Below are positions 7,075 through 13,337 of a stretch of DNA of 13,337 bases, piece by piece. This DNA is from SHLJ01 sp041618535. Its GTDB lineage: Bacteria; Bacteroidota; Bacteroidia; Flavobacteriales; Flavobacteriaceae. Position numbers and translations under genes: made by a program. How positions within the stretch are numbered: the stretch's first letter is position 1; each line of letters starts with the position of its first letter. A model generated the notes under the pieces. That model had not been told where the DNA came from, ran no database searches, and saw only the letters and a program-made list of their open reading frames with translations. Location: the NCBI GenBank assembly GCA_041618535.1, contig JBFKFP010000070.1:1-13337 (forward strand), read 5' to 3'.

Positions 7075-7104
7075 AACCATGTCCTAGATCAAAAGGGCAT
7101 GGTT
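7075..7104. other. Strong hairpin upstream of the decayed gene
   Basis: An 11-bp stem (AACCATGTCCT at 7075-7085 with AGGGCATGGTT at 7094-7104, one G-T pair) encloses an 8-base loop. Neither strand has a T-run after it, so it is not a standard terminator. It lies 43-72 bases upstream of the pseudogene ATG and could be a leftover leader hairpin or an operator palindrome. The rest of 7033-7183 holds no reading frame I can support. Confidence 0.55.
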
Positions 7105-7183
7105 TAGGCTATACTTTATTATGTTTACAGGAAATCAGGTGTTAAATAGAGGGAATTAGCTTATTTCATTAAAGTTTTGGGAA

Positions 7184-7215
7184 CAAAAAAAGCGGAAAAC
7201 TTTCGATTCCCGCTT
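7184..7215 (-). terminator. Rho-independent terminator of ndk
   Basis: On the minus strand, AAGCGG (7215-7210) pairs with CCGCTT (7195-7190), and the stem can extend by a G-T and two A-T pairs. It is followed by a run of T (A-run 7184-7190 on the plus strand). It lies 32 bases downstream of the ndk stop codon. Confidence 0.85.
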
Positions 7216-7246
7216 GTATTTCTATTCTAAATAATTGATTATCAAG

Positions 7247-7666
7247 TTAGAACATCTCCCTGCCCGCAAAATGGAAATCACCTTCAATAGCGGCATTCTC
7301 GTCGCTATCGCTGCCATGAATGGCGTTTTCTCCAATTGAAACTGCATACAGTTTGCGGATGGTTCCCTCTGCAGCCTCCGCCGGATTGGTAGCTCCGATA
7401 AGTGTTCTGAAATCCTCAACCGCATTCTCCTTCTCAAGGATAGCAGCCACGATAGGTCCCCGGGTCATATATTCAACTAATTCGCCAAAAAACGGACGAT
7501 CCTTGTGGATGGCATAAAAAGCCTGGGCGTCATCTTTTGTCATTTGAGTTAATTTCATCGCTACGATCCTGAAACCTGCAGCGGTGATTTTCCCCAGAAT
7601 CGCACCGATATGCCCTTTTTCAACAGCATCCGGCTTAATCATGGTAAAAGTTCTATTTGTTGCCAT
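7247..7666 (-). CDS. ndk: Nucleoside diphosphate kinase
   Basis: The 139-aa enzyme transfers the gamma phosphate between nucleoside triphosphates and diphosphates through a phosphohistidine. The start MATNRTFTMIKPDAVEKGHIG contains the conserved T-x-x-x-I-K-P-D-A. The active site NAIHGSDSDENA (114-125) carries the phosphorylated histidine H117. RPFFGELVEYMTRGPIVAAIL (57-77), ATNPAEAAEGTIR (92-104) and the glycine-rich segment are all present, and the length is typical. The gene stands alone, with its own promoter at 7688-7717 and its own terminator. It diverges from nrnA across 89 bases. Confidence 0.97.
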   Translation of the reverse strand: MATNRTFTMIKPDAVEKGHIGAILGKITAAGFRIVAMKLTQMTKDDAQAFYAIHKDRPFFGELVEYMTRGPIVAAILEKENAVEDFRTLIGATNPAEAAEGTIRKLYAVSIGENAIHGSDSDENAAIEGDFHFAGREMF

Positions 7667-7687
7667 GTGTTTGTTTTAAATTGGCTG

Positions 7688-7717
7688 CAAAAATAACCAT
7701 TTACTTCCGAAAAACAA
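7688..7717 (-). promoter_or_regulatory. ndk promoter, Bacteroidota consensus
   Basis: On the minus strand TTG (7717-7715) is followed by exactly 19 bases and then TATTTTTG (7695-7688). This matches the Bacteroidota housekeeping pattern TTG-N19-TAnnTTTG without a mismatch. The ATG of ndk lies 21 bases beyond the box, giving a leader of about 15 bases. Confidence 0.85.
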
Positions 7718-7741
7718 GTCTGCCCAACTTTAAAAAAATTG

Positions 7742-7749
7742 TATCTTCG
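7742..7749 (+). promoter_or_regulatory. -7 element of nrnA
   Basis: TATCTTCG matches TAnnTTTG in all but one base (T to C) and sits in the context ATTGTATCTTCGCACC, close to the form common upstream of flavobacterial genes. No clear -33 TTG is present at the expected spacing. Only 6 bases separate it from the nrnA ATG, so the message should be leaderless or nearly so. Confidence 0.6.
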
Positions 7750-7755
7750 CACCCT

Positions 7756-8772
7756 ATGAATACATCCGATATTGCCCAGTTGAAAACGATTTTATCGTCT
7801 CCAAAAAAGATCGTGATCGTTCCTCATAAAAATCCAGATGGTGATGCCATGGGATCCTCTCTCGGGCTCTGTCATTACCTAACCGCTAAGGGGCATGAGG
7901 TCGTTGTAATAGCACCGAACGACTATCCGCAGTTCCTCAAATGGATGCCAGGTAATGAGGAAGTAATGATATATGAATATCTCAATGGAGCTGCATTGAG
8001 GAAGATCAATGAATCCGATCTGATCTTTACGCTCGATTTCAATGAATTATCAAGGACTGGTGAGATGCAGGAACCATTAAGATCGTCAAACAAAACCATG
8101 GTCATGATTGATCATCACCAGCAACCGGATTCACATGCCCGGTTTATGTACTCTGATCCCTCAATATGTTCTACCTGCCAGATGATTTATCATTTCCTTG
8201 AGATGATGGGAGACACAGATGCCATAACTCCTGAGATCGCATCATGTCTTTATGCAGGGATAATGACCGATACCGGATCCTTCAGATTCGCCTCTACCAC
8301 CAGCACGACCCACCGGGTTATCGCAGACCTGATTGATAAAGGGGCACAGAATGCCGACATACATATTAATATTTATGATAACCAGTCCTACAGCAGGCTT
8401 CAACTTCTAGGACAAGCCCTTAATAATCTCCAGGTCATTCCTGAATTGAGCACAGCTTACATTACACTTTCCCAGGACGAACTGGACCGCTATAATTTCA
8501 AAAAAGGAGATACAGAAGGAGTGGTCAATTATGGTCTTTCGGTAGAGGGAGTAAAATTCGCGCTTATCTTTATTGAACACCGGCAGGAAGGTATTGTGAA
8601 GATTTCACTCAGGTCCAAATTTGGCTTTGATGTGAATAAATTTGCCAGGAAACATTTTAATGGAGGAGGCCATATAAATGCGGCCGGAGGAAGAAGCGAG
8701 AAGTCATTAGAACAGACAGTTGAAGAATTTATTAGTATATTGCCAATCTATAAAGATGACCTCAAATCATGA
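7756..8772 (+). CDS. nrnA: DHH/DHHA1 phosphoesterase, NrnA-like bifunctional oligoribonuclease/pAp phosphatase
   Basis: NrnA-type enzymes degrade short RNA or DNA oligomers (nano-RNA) and dephosphorylate 3'-phosphoadenosine 5'-phosphate; some relatives cleave cyclic dinucleotide products. I start at ATG 7756 (MNTSDIAQLKTILSSPKKIV, 338 aa). The frame is open from 7657, but that extension would cross the -7 box and the ndk start. The metal ligands are in place: HKNPDGDAMGSSLG (24-37), LDFNELSRTG with D94 (93-102), MIDHHQQPD with the DHH triad D119-H120-H121, and GIMTDTGSFRF with D172. The C-terminal DHHA1 domain has the substrate glycine loop FNGGGHINAAGG (301-312). Its TGA overlaps the gldI ATG (ATGA). 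Exact substrate preference cannot be read from sequence. Confidence 0.92.
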   Translation: MNTSDIAQLKTILSSPKKIVIVPHKNPDGDAMGSSLGLCHYLTAKGHEVVVIAPNDYPQFLKWMPGNEEVMIYEYLNGAALRKINESDLIFTLDFNELSRTGEMQEPLRSSNKTMVMIDHHQQPDSHARFMYSDPSICSTCQMIYHFLEMMGDTDAITPEIASCLYAGIMTDTGSFRFASTTSTTHRVIADLIDKGAQNADIHINIYDNQSYSRLQLLGQALNNLQVIPELSTAYITLSQDELDRYNFKKGDTEGVVNYGLSVEGVKFALIFIEHRQEGIVKISLRSKFGFDVNKFARKHFNGGGHINAAGGRSEKSLEQTVEEFISILPIYKDDLKS

Positions 8773-9311
8773 AATACTTAGTATTAATTCTCCTATTTAC
8801 AGCCGTATCAGGGTGTAAATCGCCAGAGGCCCGCTATCCTGTAAGCCAGCGAACAGGGTCTTTTATCAAGAAATCGGCTGAAAGAAACATTCAACTTAAC
8901 GAACGCGAGGAGGCGCTTATCAATAATATAATGGATAGCCAGCCCGAAATCGATTTTATACCTTCCGAAAACGGATTTTGGTACTATTACAACATTAAAA
9001 TTGAAAATGATTCACTCACACCCGGATTTGGTGACCTGGTCAATTACAATTATGATGTAAAAGACCTAAGGGGTCAGTTGATCTACTCAAAAGACGAGGT
9101 CAACACTCAGAACTACACCATGGACAAGGAAGAACTATTTACCGGGCTTCGCGAAGGACTTAAGCTTATGAAGGCCGGGGAGACGGTAACCTTCCTCTTC
9201 CCGTCACAGATGGCATATGGCTATTATGGTGATGAAAATCGCATAGGGACTAATGTGCCGCTTATCTGCCGTGTAACCGTGAATTCCATTACTCCGAAAG
9301 ATTCGAACTAA
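8769..9311 (+). CDS. gldI: Gliding motility-associated FKBP-type peptidyl-prolyl isomerase lipoprotein GldI
   Basis: A 180-aa lipoprotein with a type II signal peptide, MKYLVLILLFTAVSGC (lipidated C16). It is followed by KSPEARYPVSQRTG, the E-A-R-x-P-V-S signature that I associate with GldI. After a polar helix (residues 35-55), an FKBP-like domain spans about 66-176: GFGDLVNYNYDVKDLRGQLIY, a long insert, EELFTGLREGLKLMKAGE (compare the FKBP V-I-x-G-x-x-E-x-L-x-x-M-x-x-G-E), FPSQMAYGYYGDENRIGTN, and the closing strand CRVTVNSI. GldI is required for gliding and chitin use in Flavobacterium johnsoniae, where it probably folds envelope proteins of the type IX system. It overlaps nrnA by ATGA and is followed 9 bases later by another isomerase gene. 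Confidence 0.92.
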   Translation: MKYLVLILLFTAVSGCKSPEARYPVSQRTGSFIKKSAERNIQLNEREEALINNIMDSQPEIDFIPSENGFWYYYNIKIENDSLTPGFGDLVNYNYDVKDLRGQLIYSKDEVNTQNYTMDKEELFTGLREGLKLMKAGETVTFLFPSQMAYGYYGDENRIGTNVPLICRVTVNSITPKDSN

Positions 9312-9320
9312 ACAATTACC

Positions 9321-10499
9321 ATGAAAAAAATGAAGAACATCTTTTTCCTGTTATCCACAATTTTATTGCTGTCATCAACCTCTTGTGACAATCCTAAATA
9401 TCCTGAACTCGGTGATGGCTTATTCGCTGAAATCGTTACGAGCAAAGGTACAATGGTGGCAAACCTGACCTTTGAAAAGACACCTGTTACCGTGGCCAGT
9501 TTCGTGGCCCTGGCTGAAGGCAATCATCCGATGGCTTCAGATGAATTCAAAGGGAAAAAATTTTATAATGGCCTGATTTTTCATCGTGTTATGGATGATT
9601 TCATGATACAGGGCGGTTGTCCGCTTGGAAATGGACGTGGCAGCGCGGGATTTCAGTATGGTGAAGAATTCGATGAAACTCTGAAGCATGATAAAGCAGG
9701 TATCCTATCGATGGCAAACAGAGGCCCTGGCACCACGGGTTCTCAATTCTTTATTACCGAAAAGGAAACTCCTTGGTTAGACGGTTTACATACCGTTTTC
9801 GGAGAAGTGGTAATGGGACTTGAAATCCAGGATTCCATTTCCAATGTCGAGGTGAATTCAGCCAACAAACCAGTTGAAGACGTCTATATTAAGGAAATCA
9901 ATATCATAAGACAGGGTTTTGACGCCAGAAAATTTGATGCTCAAAAAACCTGGGAGACCGAGCTGCCAAAACTTGAGGAACGGCAGAAGGCCTATGCTGA
10001 AGAATTACAGAAAAAGGCAGAAGCCGAACAAAAGGAAGCGGAGGCTAAAGCACAACAGGCAGCCGCTGAGGTAGTTAATCTTCTCAATGAATATCAGGGT
10101 AAAGCCTCTCAAACAGCTTCGGGCTTAAGTTACTTCCTGATCGAAAAAGGTGATGGGGAGAAGCCAAAACAAGGTGAAAGTGTAAAAGTTCACTATGACG
10201 GTTATTTCACCAATGGACGGTTGTTCGGATCGAGCTCAAAGGAATTGGAACAGTTATTCGGTATTTACAGCCAAAACAAAGAAAAAAGGGGCTTCTACGG
10301 AGAATTGACCATGACCCTCAGTCCTGATGCCCGAATGATTCCAGGATTCAAAGAAGCTGTCGGCATGATGAGCTTAGGAGATAAGTATTACTTCCGCCTA
10401 CCCTCTCATCTTGCATATGGAAAACAAGGCGCGCCGCCTACAATTCCTCCCGATACCGATATAATTTATATCATACAGATGATTTCCAGAGCAGAATAA
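9321..10499 (+). CDS. Dual-family immunophilin: cyclophilin-FKBP fusion lipoprotein (CFBP)
   Basis: A 392-aa protein with two unrelated prolyl isomerase folds. The signal sequence MKKMKNIFFLLSTILLLSSTSC suggests a lipoprotein (C22). The cyclophilin domain (about 33-196) has FHR (87-89, R89 catalytic), MIQGG (Q97), GTTGSQFFIT (F143 in the pocket) and WLDGLHTVFG (W152, H157), so it looks active. A charged, probably coiled-coil linker of K/E/A/Q residues spans 205-255. The FKBP domain (about 265-392) has VKVHYDGYFTNGRLF, MIPGFKEAVGMMSLGD and the SHLAYGKQGAP loop. The usual F-D-S of the FKBP pocket reads F302-G303-S, which may weaken catalysis or drug binding. Such cyclophilin-FKBP fusions are known from Flavobacterium. 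Placement after gldI suggests shared work on exported proteins. Confidence 0.93.
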   Translation: MKKMKNIFFLLSTILLLSSTSCDNPKYPELGDGLFAEIVTSKGTMVANLTFEKTPVTVASFVALAEGNHPMASDEFKGKKFYNGLIFHRVMDDFMIQGGCPLGNGRGSAGFQYGEEFDETLKHDKAGILSMANRGPGTTGSQFFITEKETPWLDGLHTVFGEVVMGLEIQDSISNVEVNSANKPVEDVYIKEINIIRQGFDARKFDAQKTWETELPKLEERQKAYAEELQKKAEAEQKEAEAKAQQAAAEVVNLLNEYQGKASQTASGLSYFLIEKGDGEKPKQGESVKVHYDGYFTNGRLFGSSSKELEQLFGIYSQNKEKRGFYGELTMTLSPDARMIPGFKEAVGMMSLGDKYYFRLPSHLAYGKQGAPPTIPPDTDIIYIIQMISRAE

Positions 10500-10528
10500 A
10501 AAAAAGCAGCCATCCGGCTGCTTTTTTT
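10498..10528. terminator. Bidirectional terminator shared by CFBP and pepD
   Basis: The stem GCAGCC (10506-10511) and GGCTGC (10516-10521) with loop ATCC is flanked by eight A on the left and seven T on the right, so it works on both strands. The stop codon of CFBP (10497-10499) touches the A-run and the stop of pepD (10527-10529) lies in the T-run. Both messages therefore end almost immediately after their stops. Confidence 0.93.
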
Positions 10529-11987
10529 ATGACTTCGGAATATTTTTTAAAATCTCTTTCACAAATACCCAGAACTTCCTTACCGAAGATATCTGTGCCC
10601 TTTCATCGGGCGAATGGGCTCCAAGAATATTCGGACCGAAGCTAACCATGTCCATTCCCGGATAATTTGTTCCCAGGATCCCGCATTCAAGTCCTGCATG
10701 ACAGGCCGCAACATGTGGTTGATCACCATTGATTTTCTGGTAAAGATCAACCATGACCTTTAATATCGCGGAATCCATATTTGGGGTCCATCCCGGATAA
10801 TCATGTGAGAATTCAACATCACAACCTGCCAGCTCAAAGGTTGCCTTCAATTGGTGAGCCAGATCCAATTTTGACGATTCCACAGATGATCGCGTCAGGC
10901 AACTCACCTTGATCTGCCCATGCTGAACAGAGACCCTTGCCAAATTATTTGAGGTTTCAACCAGGTCAGGAATATCCGGGCTCATCCGAAAAACGCCATT
11001 ATGTGCAGCATACAGGGCTTTTATAAGGCCTTCCTGCGTTGAGACTGTCATCACTTTTTCCTTGGGCACAATGCGGGTAATTTCAATAATAAGTTCAGGT
11101 TCAAGCGATCGGAATTCCGATTTGATCTCTGCTGCTCGTTTATCAAATTCGGCACGAAACTCATCAGCATGATCATCCTCTACCACAATCCAGGCCGTAC
11201 TTTCCCGGGGTATGGCATTTCTCAAGCCGCCGCCCTCAATTTCTGAAATTCGCATCCCGAAAGGTCTGAAACAGTGATAAAGCAACCTGTTCATGATCTT
11301 GTTGGCATTGCCAAGGCCTTTGTGGATATCCATGCCACTATGTCCTCCCTTAAGTCCTTTCACCGAAATCTTAAAACCGATTGAATACTCCGGTGTTTGC
11401 TCCTCGATATAAAATCGCCTGGCAGTAACATCTACCCCGCCGGCGCATCCTACACCTATTTCATCATCTTCTTCTGTGTCCAGGTTTAACAGGATTTCCC
11501 CTGTCAGAATTCCGCCTTCAAGGCCTTTGGCACCGGACATGCCTGTTTCCTCATCTATGGTAAACAAGGCTTCTAATGCTGGATGGGAAATTGAGTCGCT
11601 CTGGAGAACAGCCATGATCGTTGCAACCCCAAGTCCGTTATCTGCCCCCAGGGTCGTGCCTTTCGCTTTAACCCAGTCATCTTCCACAATCATCTTTATA
11701 CCTTCGGTCTCAAAGTCGAAGTCAGTTTCTGAATTCTTTTGATGAACCATGTCGAGATGCGACTGAAGGACGACGGTTTTTCTGTCCTCCATTCCGGGAG
11801 TGGCTGGTTTACGGATGATGACATTGCCAACTTTGTCTTTGAAGGTTTCTAGGCCTAATCCTTTACCAAATTCCATCATGTACGAAATGATCTTTTCCTC
11901 TTTTTTTGAGGCTCGCGGAATCGCATTTATCTCAGCGAAGTTAGTCCAGATTTCCTTGGGTTCCAGGGCTTTTATTGCAGTACTCAT
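10527..11987 (-). CDS. pepD: Aminoacyl-histidine dipeptidase (PepD, peptidase family M20C)
   Basis: The 486-aa cytosolic zinc dipeptidase hydrolyses Xaa-His and other dipeptides such as carnosine. I start at ATG 11985-11987 (MSTAIKALEPKEIW). The longer frame to 12020 would use a TTG and run through the promoter, and 486 aa matches the 485 aa of E. coli PepD. Metal and catalytic residues follow the M20 order: SHLDM (H77, D79), TLGADNGLG (D116, bridging), DEETGM (E146 catalytic base, E147 metal), LNLDTEE (D170), and GAHSPDE near the C-terminus (H458). The lid or dimerisation domain sits between, beginning at about 205 with GFKISVKGLKGGHSG. It converges on CFBP and diverges from the DUF3810 gene. 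It is a single-gene transcript with its own -7 box at 12008-12015. Confidence 0.95.
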   Translation of the reverse strand: MSTAIKALEPKEIWTNFAEINAIPRASKKEEKIISYMMEFGKGLGLETFKDKVGNVIIRKPATPGMEDRKTVVLQSHLDMVHQKNSETDFDFETEGIKMIVEDDWVKAKGTTLGADNGLGVATIMAVLQSDSISHPALEALFTIDEETGMSGAKGLEGGILTGEILLNLDTEEDDEIGVGCAGGVDVTARRFYIEEQTPEYSIGFKISVKGLKGGHSGMDIHKGLGNANKIMNRLLYHCFRPFGMRISEIEGGGLRNAIPRESTAWIVVEDDHADEFRAEFDKRAAEIKSEFRSLEPELIIEITRIVPKEKVMTVSTQEGLIKALYAAHNGVFRMSPDIPDLVETSNNLARVSVQHGQIKVSCLTRSSVESSKLDLAHQLKATFELAGCDVEFSHDYPGWTPNMDSAILKVMVDLYQKINGDQPHVAACHAGLECGILGTNYPGMDMVSFGPNILGAHSPDERAQISSVRKFWVFVKEILKNIPKS

Positions 11988-12007
11988 ATGGTTAGTTTTT
12001 AGTAATA

Positions 12008-12015
12008 CAAAGGTA
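12008..12015 (-). promoter_or_regulatory. -7 element of pepD
   Basis: On the minus strand TACCTTTG is an exact TAnnTTTG match, ending 20 bases before the pepD ATG. No TTG lies 19 bases upstream (the closest is at 15), so the -33 half is weak. Confidence 0.65.
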
Positions 12016-12048
12016 ACCAATAGCTGCCATCAAGTAAAAACAAATATG

Positions 12049-12056
12049 TATTTTTG
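12049..12056 (+). promoter_or_regulatory. -7 element of the DUF3810 gene
   Basis: TATTTTTG is an exact TAnnTTTG match, only 4 bases before the GTG start at 12061. It lies back to back with the pepD box, 33 bases apart, so the two upstream regions overlap. No clear -33 TTG is seen. Confidence 0.6.
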
Positions 12057-12060
12057 ATCG

Positions 12061-13137
12061 GTGAGACCGAAGACAAAAACAGCCCTGGCCTGGAGCCTGA
12101 TTCCACAGATTATACTGGTAAAAACCCTGGGTATTTTTCCCGAATGGGTAGAATCGGTCTACAGCACAGGCTTTTACAATTGGTTATCATCAGCCATGCG
12201 CTATGTCTTCGGATGGATACCATTTTCTGTTGGAGATATAATGTATACACTGGCTGGTATCTACCTGATAAGATGGGTTGTACTGAACCGATGGCGGTTT
12301 ATCAGGGAAACAAAATCTGTGCTCACTGAGGTCCTGGCAGCCATTTCACTCCTCTACTTTGCCTTTCACCTGTTCTGGGGCTTAAACTATTACCGTTTAC
12401 CTCTGCACAAGTCGATGAACCTGGAAGTCGATTACACCACAGAGGAACTAATTAAGGTCACAGATATGCTTATAAACAGGTCGAACCGGTTGCATGAAGG
12501 ACTGGTGGCAGATAGCACTCTAAAAATAACCATGCCATATGGTAAGAGTGAATTACTTCAAAAAAGTTCCGAGGGATACCATAGTCTGATAAATAAATTC
12601 CCTTTCTTAAACCCTGAACCCCTCAGCCTGAAACGTTCACTGTACAGTATTCCGCTCACCTATATGGGATTTAGCGGTTACCTTAATCCATTCACCCATG
12701 AAGCTCAGATAGATGGCATTATCCCTTTGCATAAATATCCTGTTACAGCCTGTCACGAACAGGCGCATCAGATAGGCTATGCTGCAGAAAATGAAGCCAA
12801 TTTCATCGGTTTCCTGGCCGCCGATTCGAACGAAGATCCCTATTTCAAATATTCGGCAAATATTTTCGCCCTTAAGCACTGCCTGTTTGAGATTGCCAGG
12901 AGGGAAGAAGCTTTGTTCGATAAGAAACTCGCCCTTCTGAACGAAGGTATTCTGAAAAACTATGAAGAGGAACGGCTGTTTTGGATGTCTTATCAAAATC
13001 CACTTGAACCGGTCTTTAAAGAGACTTTTAATACCTTTCTTAAAGCAAACAGTCAGCCAGATGGCATCAAGAGCTATAGCTACGTGGTAGCCCTCCTTGT
13101 TAATTACTTCAAAAGTCAGAAGGCCTCAAAACGTTAA
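12061..13137 (+). CDS. DUF3810 membrane protein with an HExxH zinc-protease-like motif
   Basis: A 358-aa protein that I take from GTG 12061. The next in-frame Met is residue 46, and starting there would lose the conserved first membrane segment (LAWSLIPQIILVKTLGIFPEW). Membrane segments fall near 8-25, 58-75 and 89-108, followed by GLNYYRLPL, which is typical of the DUF3810 family. The large C-terminal part contains TACHEQAHQIGYAAENEANF (229-248). This gives H232-E233-x-x-H236 with E243 or E245 as a possible third zinc ligand, a gluzincin-like arrangement. The part before it (LYSIPLTYMGFSGYLNPFTHEAQI) would provide an edge strand. A membrane-anchored metallopeptidase is therefore plausible but unproven. 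It diverges from pepD and is followed by a secreted protein gene. Confidence 0.88.
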   Translation: MRPKTKTALAWSLIPQIILVKTLGIFPEWVESVYSTGFYNWLSSAMRYVFGWIPFSVGDIMYTLAGIYLIRWVVLNRWRFIRETKSVLTEVLAAISLLYFAFHLFWGLNYYRLPLHKSMNLEVDYTTEELIKVTDMLINRSNRLHEGLVADSTLKITMPYGKSELLQKSSEGYHSLINKFPFLNPEPLSLKRSLYSIPLTYMGFSGYLNPFTHEAQIDGIIPLHKYPVTACHEQAHQIGYAAENEANFIGFLAADSNEDPYFKYSANIFALKHCLFEIARREEALFDKKLALLNEGILKNYEEERLFWMSYQNPLEPVFKETFNTFLKANSQPDGIKSYSYVVALLVNYFKSQKASKR

Positions 13138-13161
13138 ATTAATCTTAAGGCTAAAAATCAG

Positions 13162-13189
13162 GGGGCCTGAAAATGTATCTTTAGGCCTC
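13162..13189 (+). other. Hairpin after the DUF3810 gene, possible weak terminator
   Basis: GGGGCCTGAA (13162-13171) can pair with TTTAGGCCTC (13180-13189), ten pairs with two G-T, around an 8-base loop. The following sequence ATTTATCT is only moderately T-rich, so termination would be partial. A -7-like TATCTTTA (13176-13183) lies within the hairpin and could serve the next gene. Confidence 0.4.
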
Positions 13190-13208
13190 ATTTATCTAAC
13201 CGTTTTAT

Positions 13209-13337
13209 ATGAAGAGAACATATTTAGTAGTATCTGTGTTCCTGTCCCTCGCATTTTCTTTTGCACAGGAACATTTTCCCAAGAATGATGGCATTAAATA
13301 GGAGAATACGAATTATACCGCACTCACGAATGCCAAA
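13209..13337 (+). pseudogene. Secreted protein start, probably amidohydrolase, with in-frame TAG
   Basis: ATG 13209 opens a clear signal peptide, MKRTYLVVSVFLSLAFSFAQ, followed by EHFPKNDGIK. A TAG at 13299-13301 interrupts the frame, which then continues without shift as ENTNYTALTNAK to the window edge. From memory, F-P-x-N-x-G-x-x ... N-Y-T-A-x-T-N-A-x-I is the mature N-terminus of secreted flavobacterial amidohydrolases (imidazolonepropionase-like), a gene type I associate with this neighbourhood. The reading on both sides of the stop is in the same frame, so a single substitution would explain it (for example AAG, CAG or GAG to TAG). It could be a true nonsense mutation or a sequencing error. 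The rest of the gene is outside the window. Confidence 0.6.

Noticed and set aside
7657..7755. 33-codon upstream extension of nrnA
   Set aside because: It crosses the ndk start codon and the -7 boxes; the family begins close to MNTSDIAQLK.
11988..12020. 11-codon upstream extension of pepD
   Set aside because: It would need a TTG start and spans the TACCTTTG promoter element; the ATG at 11987 gives the normal family length.

Overview
The window looks like a chromosomal segment of a gliding, probably marine member of the Flavobacteriaceae (Bacteroidota). The signs are a gldI gene, a cyclophilin-FKBP fusion lipoprotein, remnants of a type IX secretion (T9SS) cargo gene with its C-terminal sorting tail, several exact matches to the Bacteroidota -7 promoter element TAnnTTTG, few Shine-Dalgarno sites, and Bacteroidota-type families (DUF3810, the small membrane protein next to ribH). 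I see no insertion sequence, prophage, CRISPR array, tRNA or rRNA.

Layout. (1) Positions 1-4472, minus strand, read right to left: a TPR membrane protein, ribH (lumazine synthase), a 94-aa membrane protein, mutL and two tandem rhomboid proteases, the last cut by the window edge. The genes are packed tightly; mutL/rhomboid and rhomboid/rhomboid abut with stop and start codons directly joined. A weak terminator and a new -7 box after ribH suggest that the membrane-protein/mutL/rhomboid part can be transcribed separately. (2) Positions 4607-6412, plus strand, divergent: recF, a small lipocalin-like lipoprotein overlapping its end, and a DUF721/DciA-like gene, a replication and repair cluster. 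(3) Positions 6413-7246: an 834-base gap with no intact gene. On the minus strand it holds a decayed T9SS-secreted protein gene: signal peptide, a cysteine-containing domain with two in-frame stops, and a frame-shifted C-terminal sorting tail, followed by an intact terminator. (4) ndk (minus) and, divergently, nrnA-gldI-CFBP (plus). ndk has a full TTG-N19-TAnnTTTG promoter. (5) CFBP and pepD converge on one bidirectional terminator that contains both stop codons. pepD and the DUF3810 gene then diverge from back-to-back promoters. (6) The right edge holds the first codons of a secreted protein, probably a flavobacterial amidohydrolase, interrupted by an in-frame TAG.

Functionally this is mostly core housekeeping (DNA repair and replication, riboflavin and nucleotide metabolism, oligonucleotide and dipeptide turnover) mixed with envelope protein folding and gliding. 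No clearly new multi-gene system is visible. The items most worth a second look are the decayed T9SS cargo gene, the nonsense codon at the right edge, a MutL whose endonuclease motifs are all degenerate, the two-fold immunophilin fusion, and the HExxH motif in the DUF3810 membrane protein.
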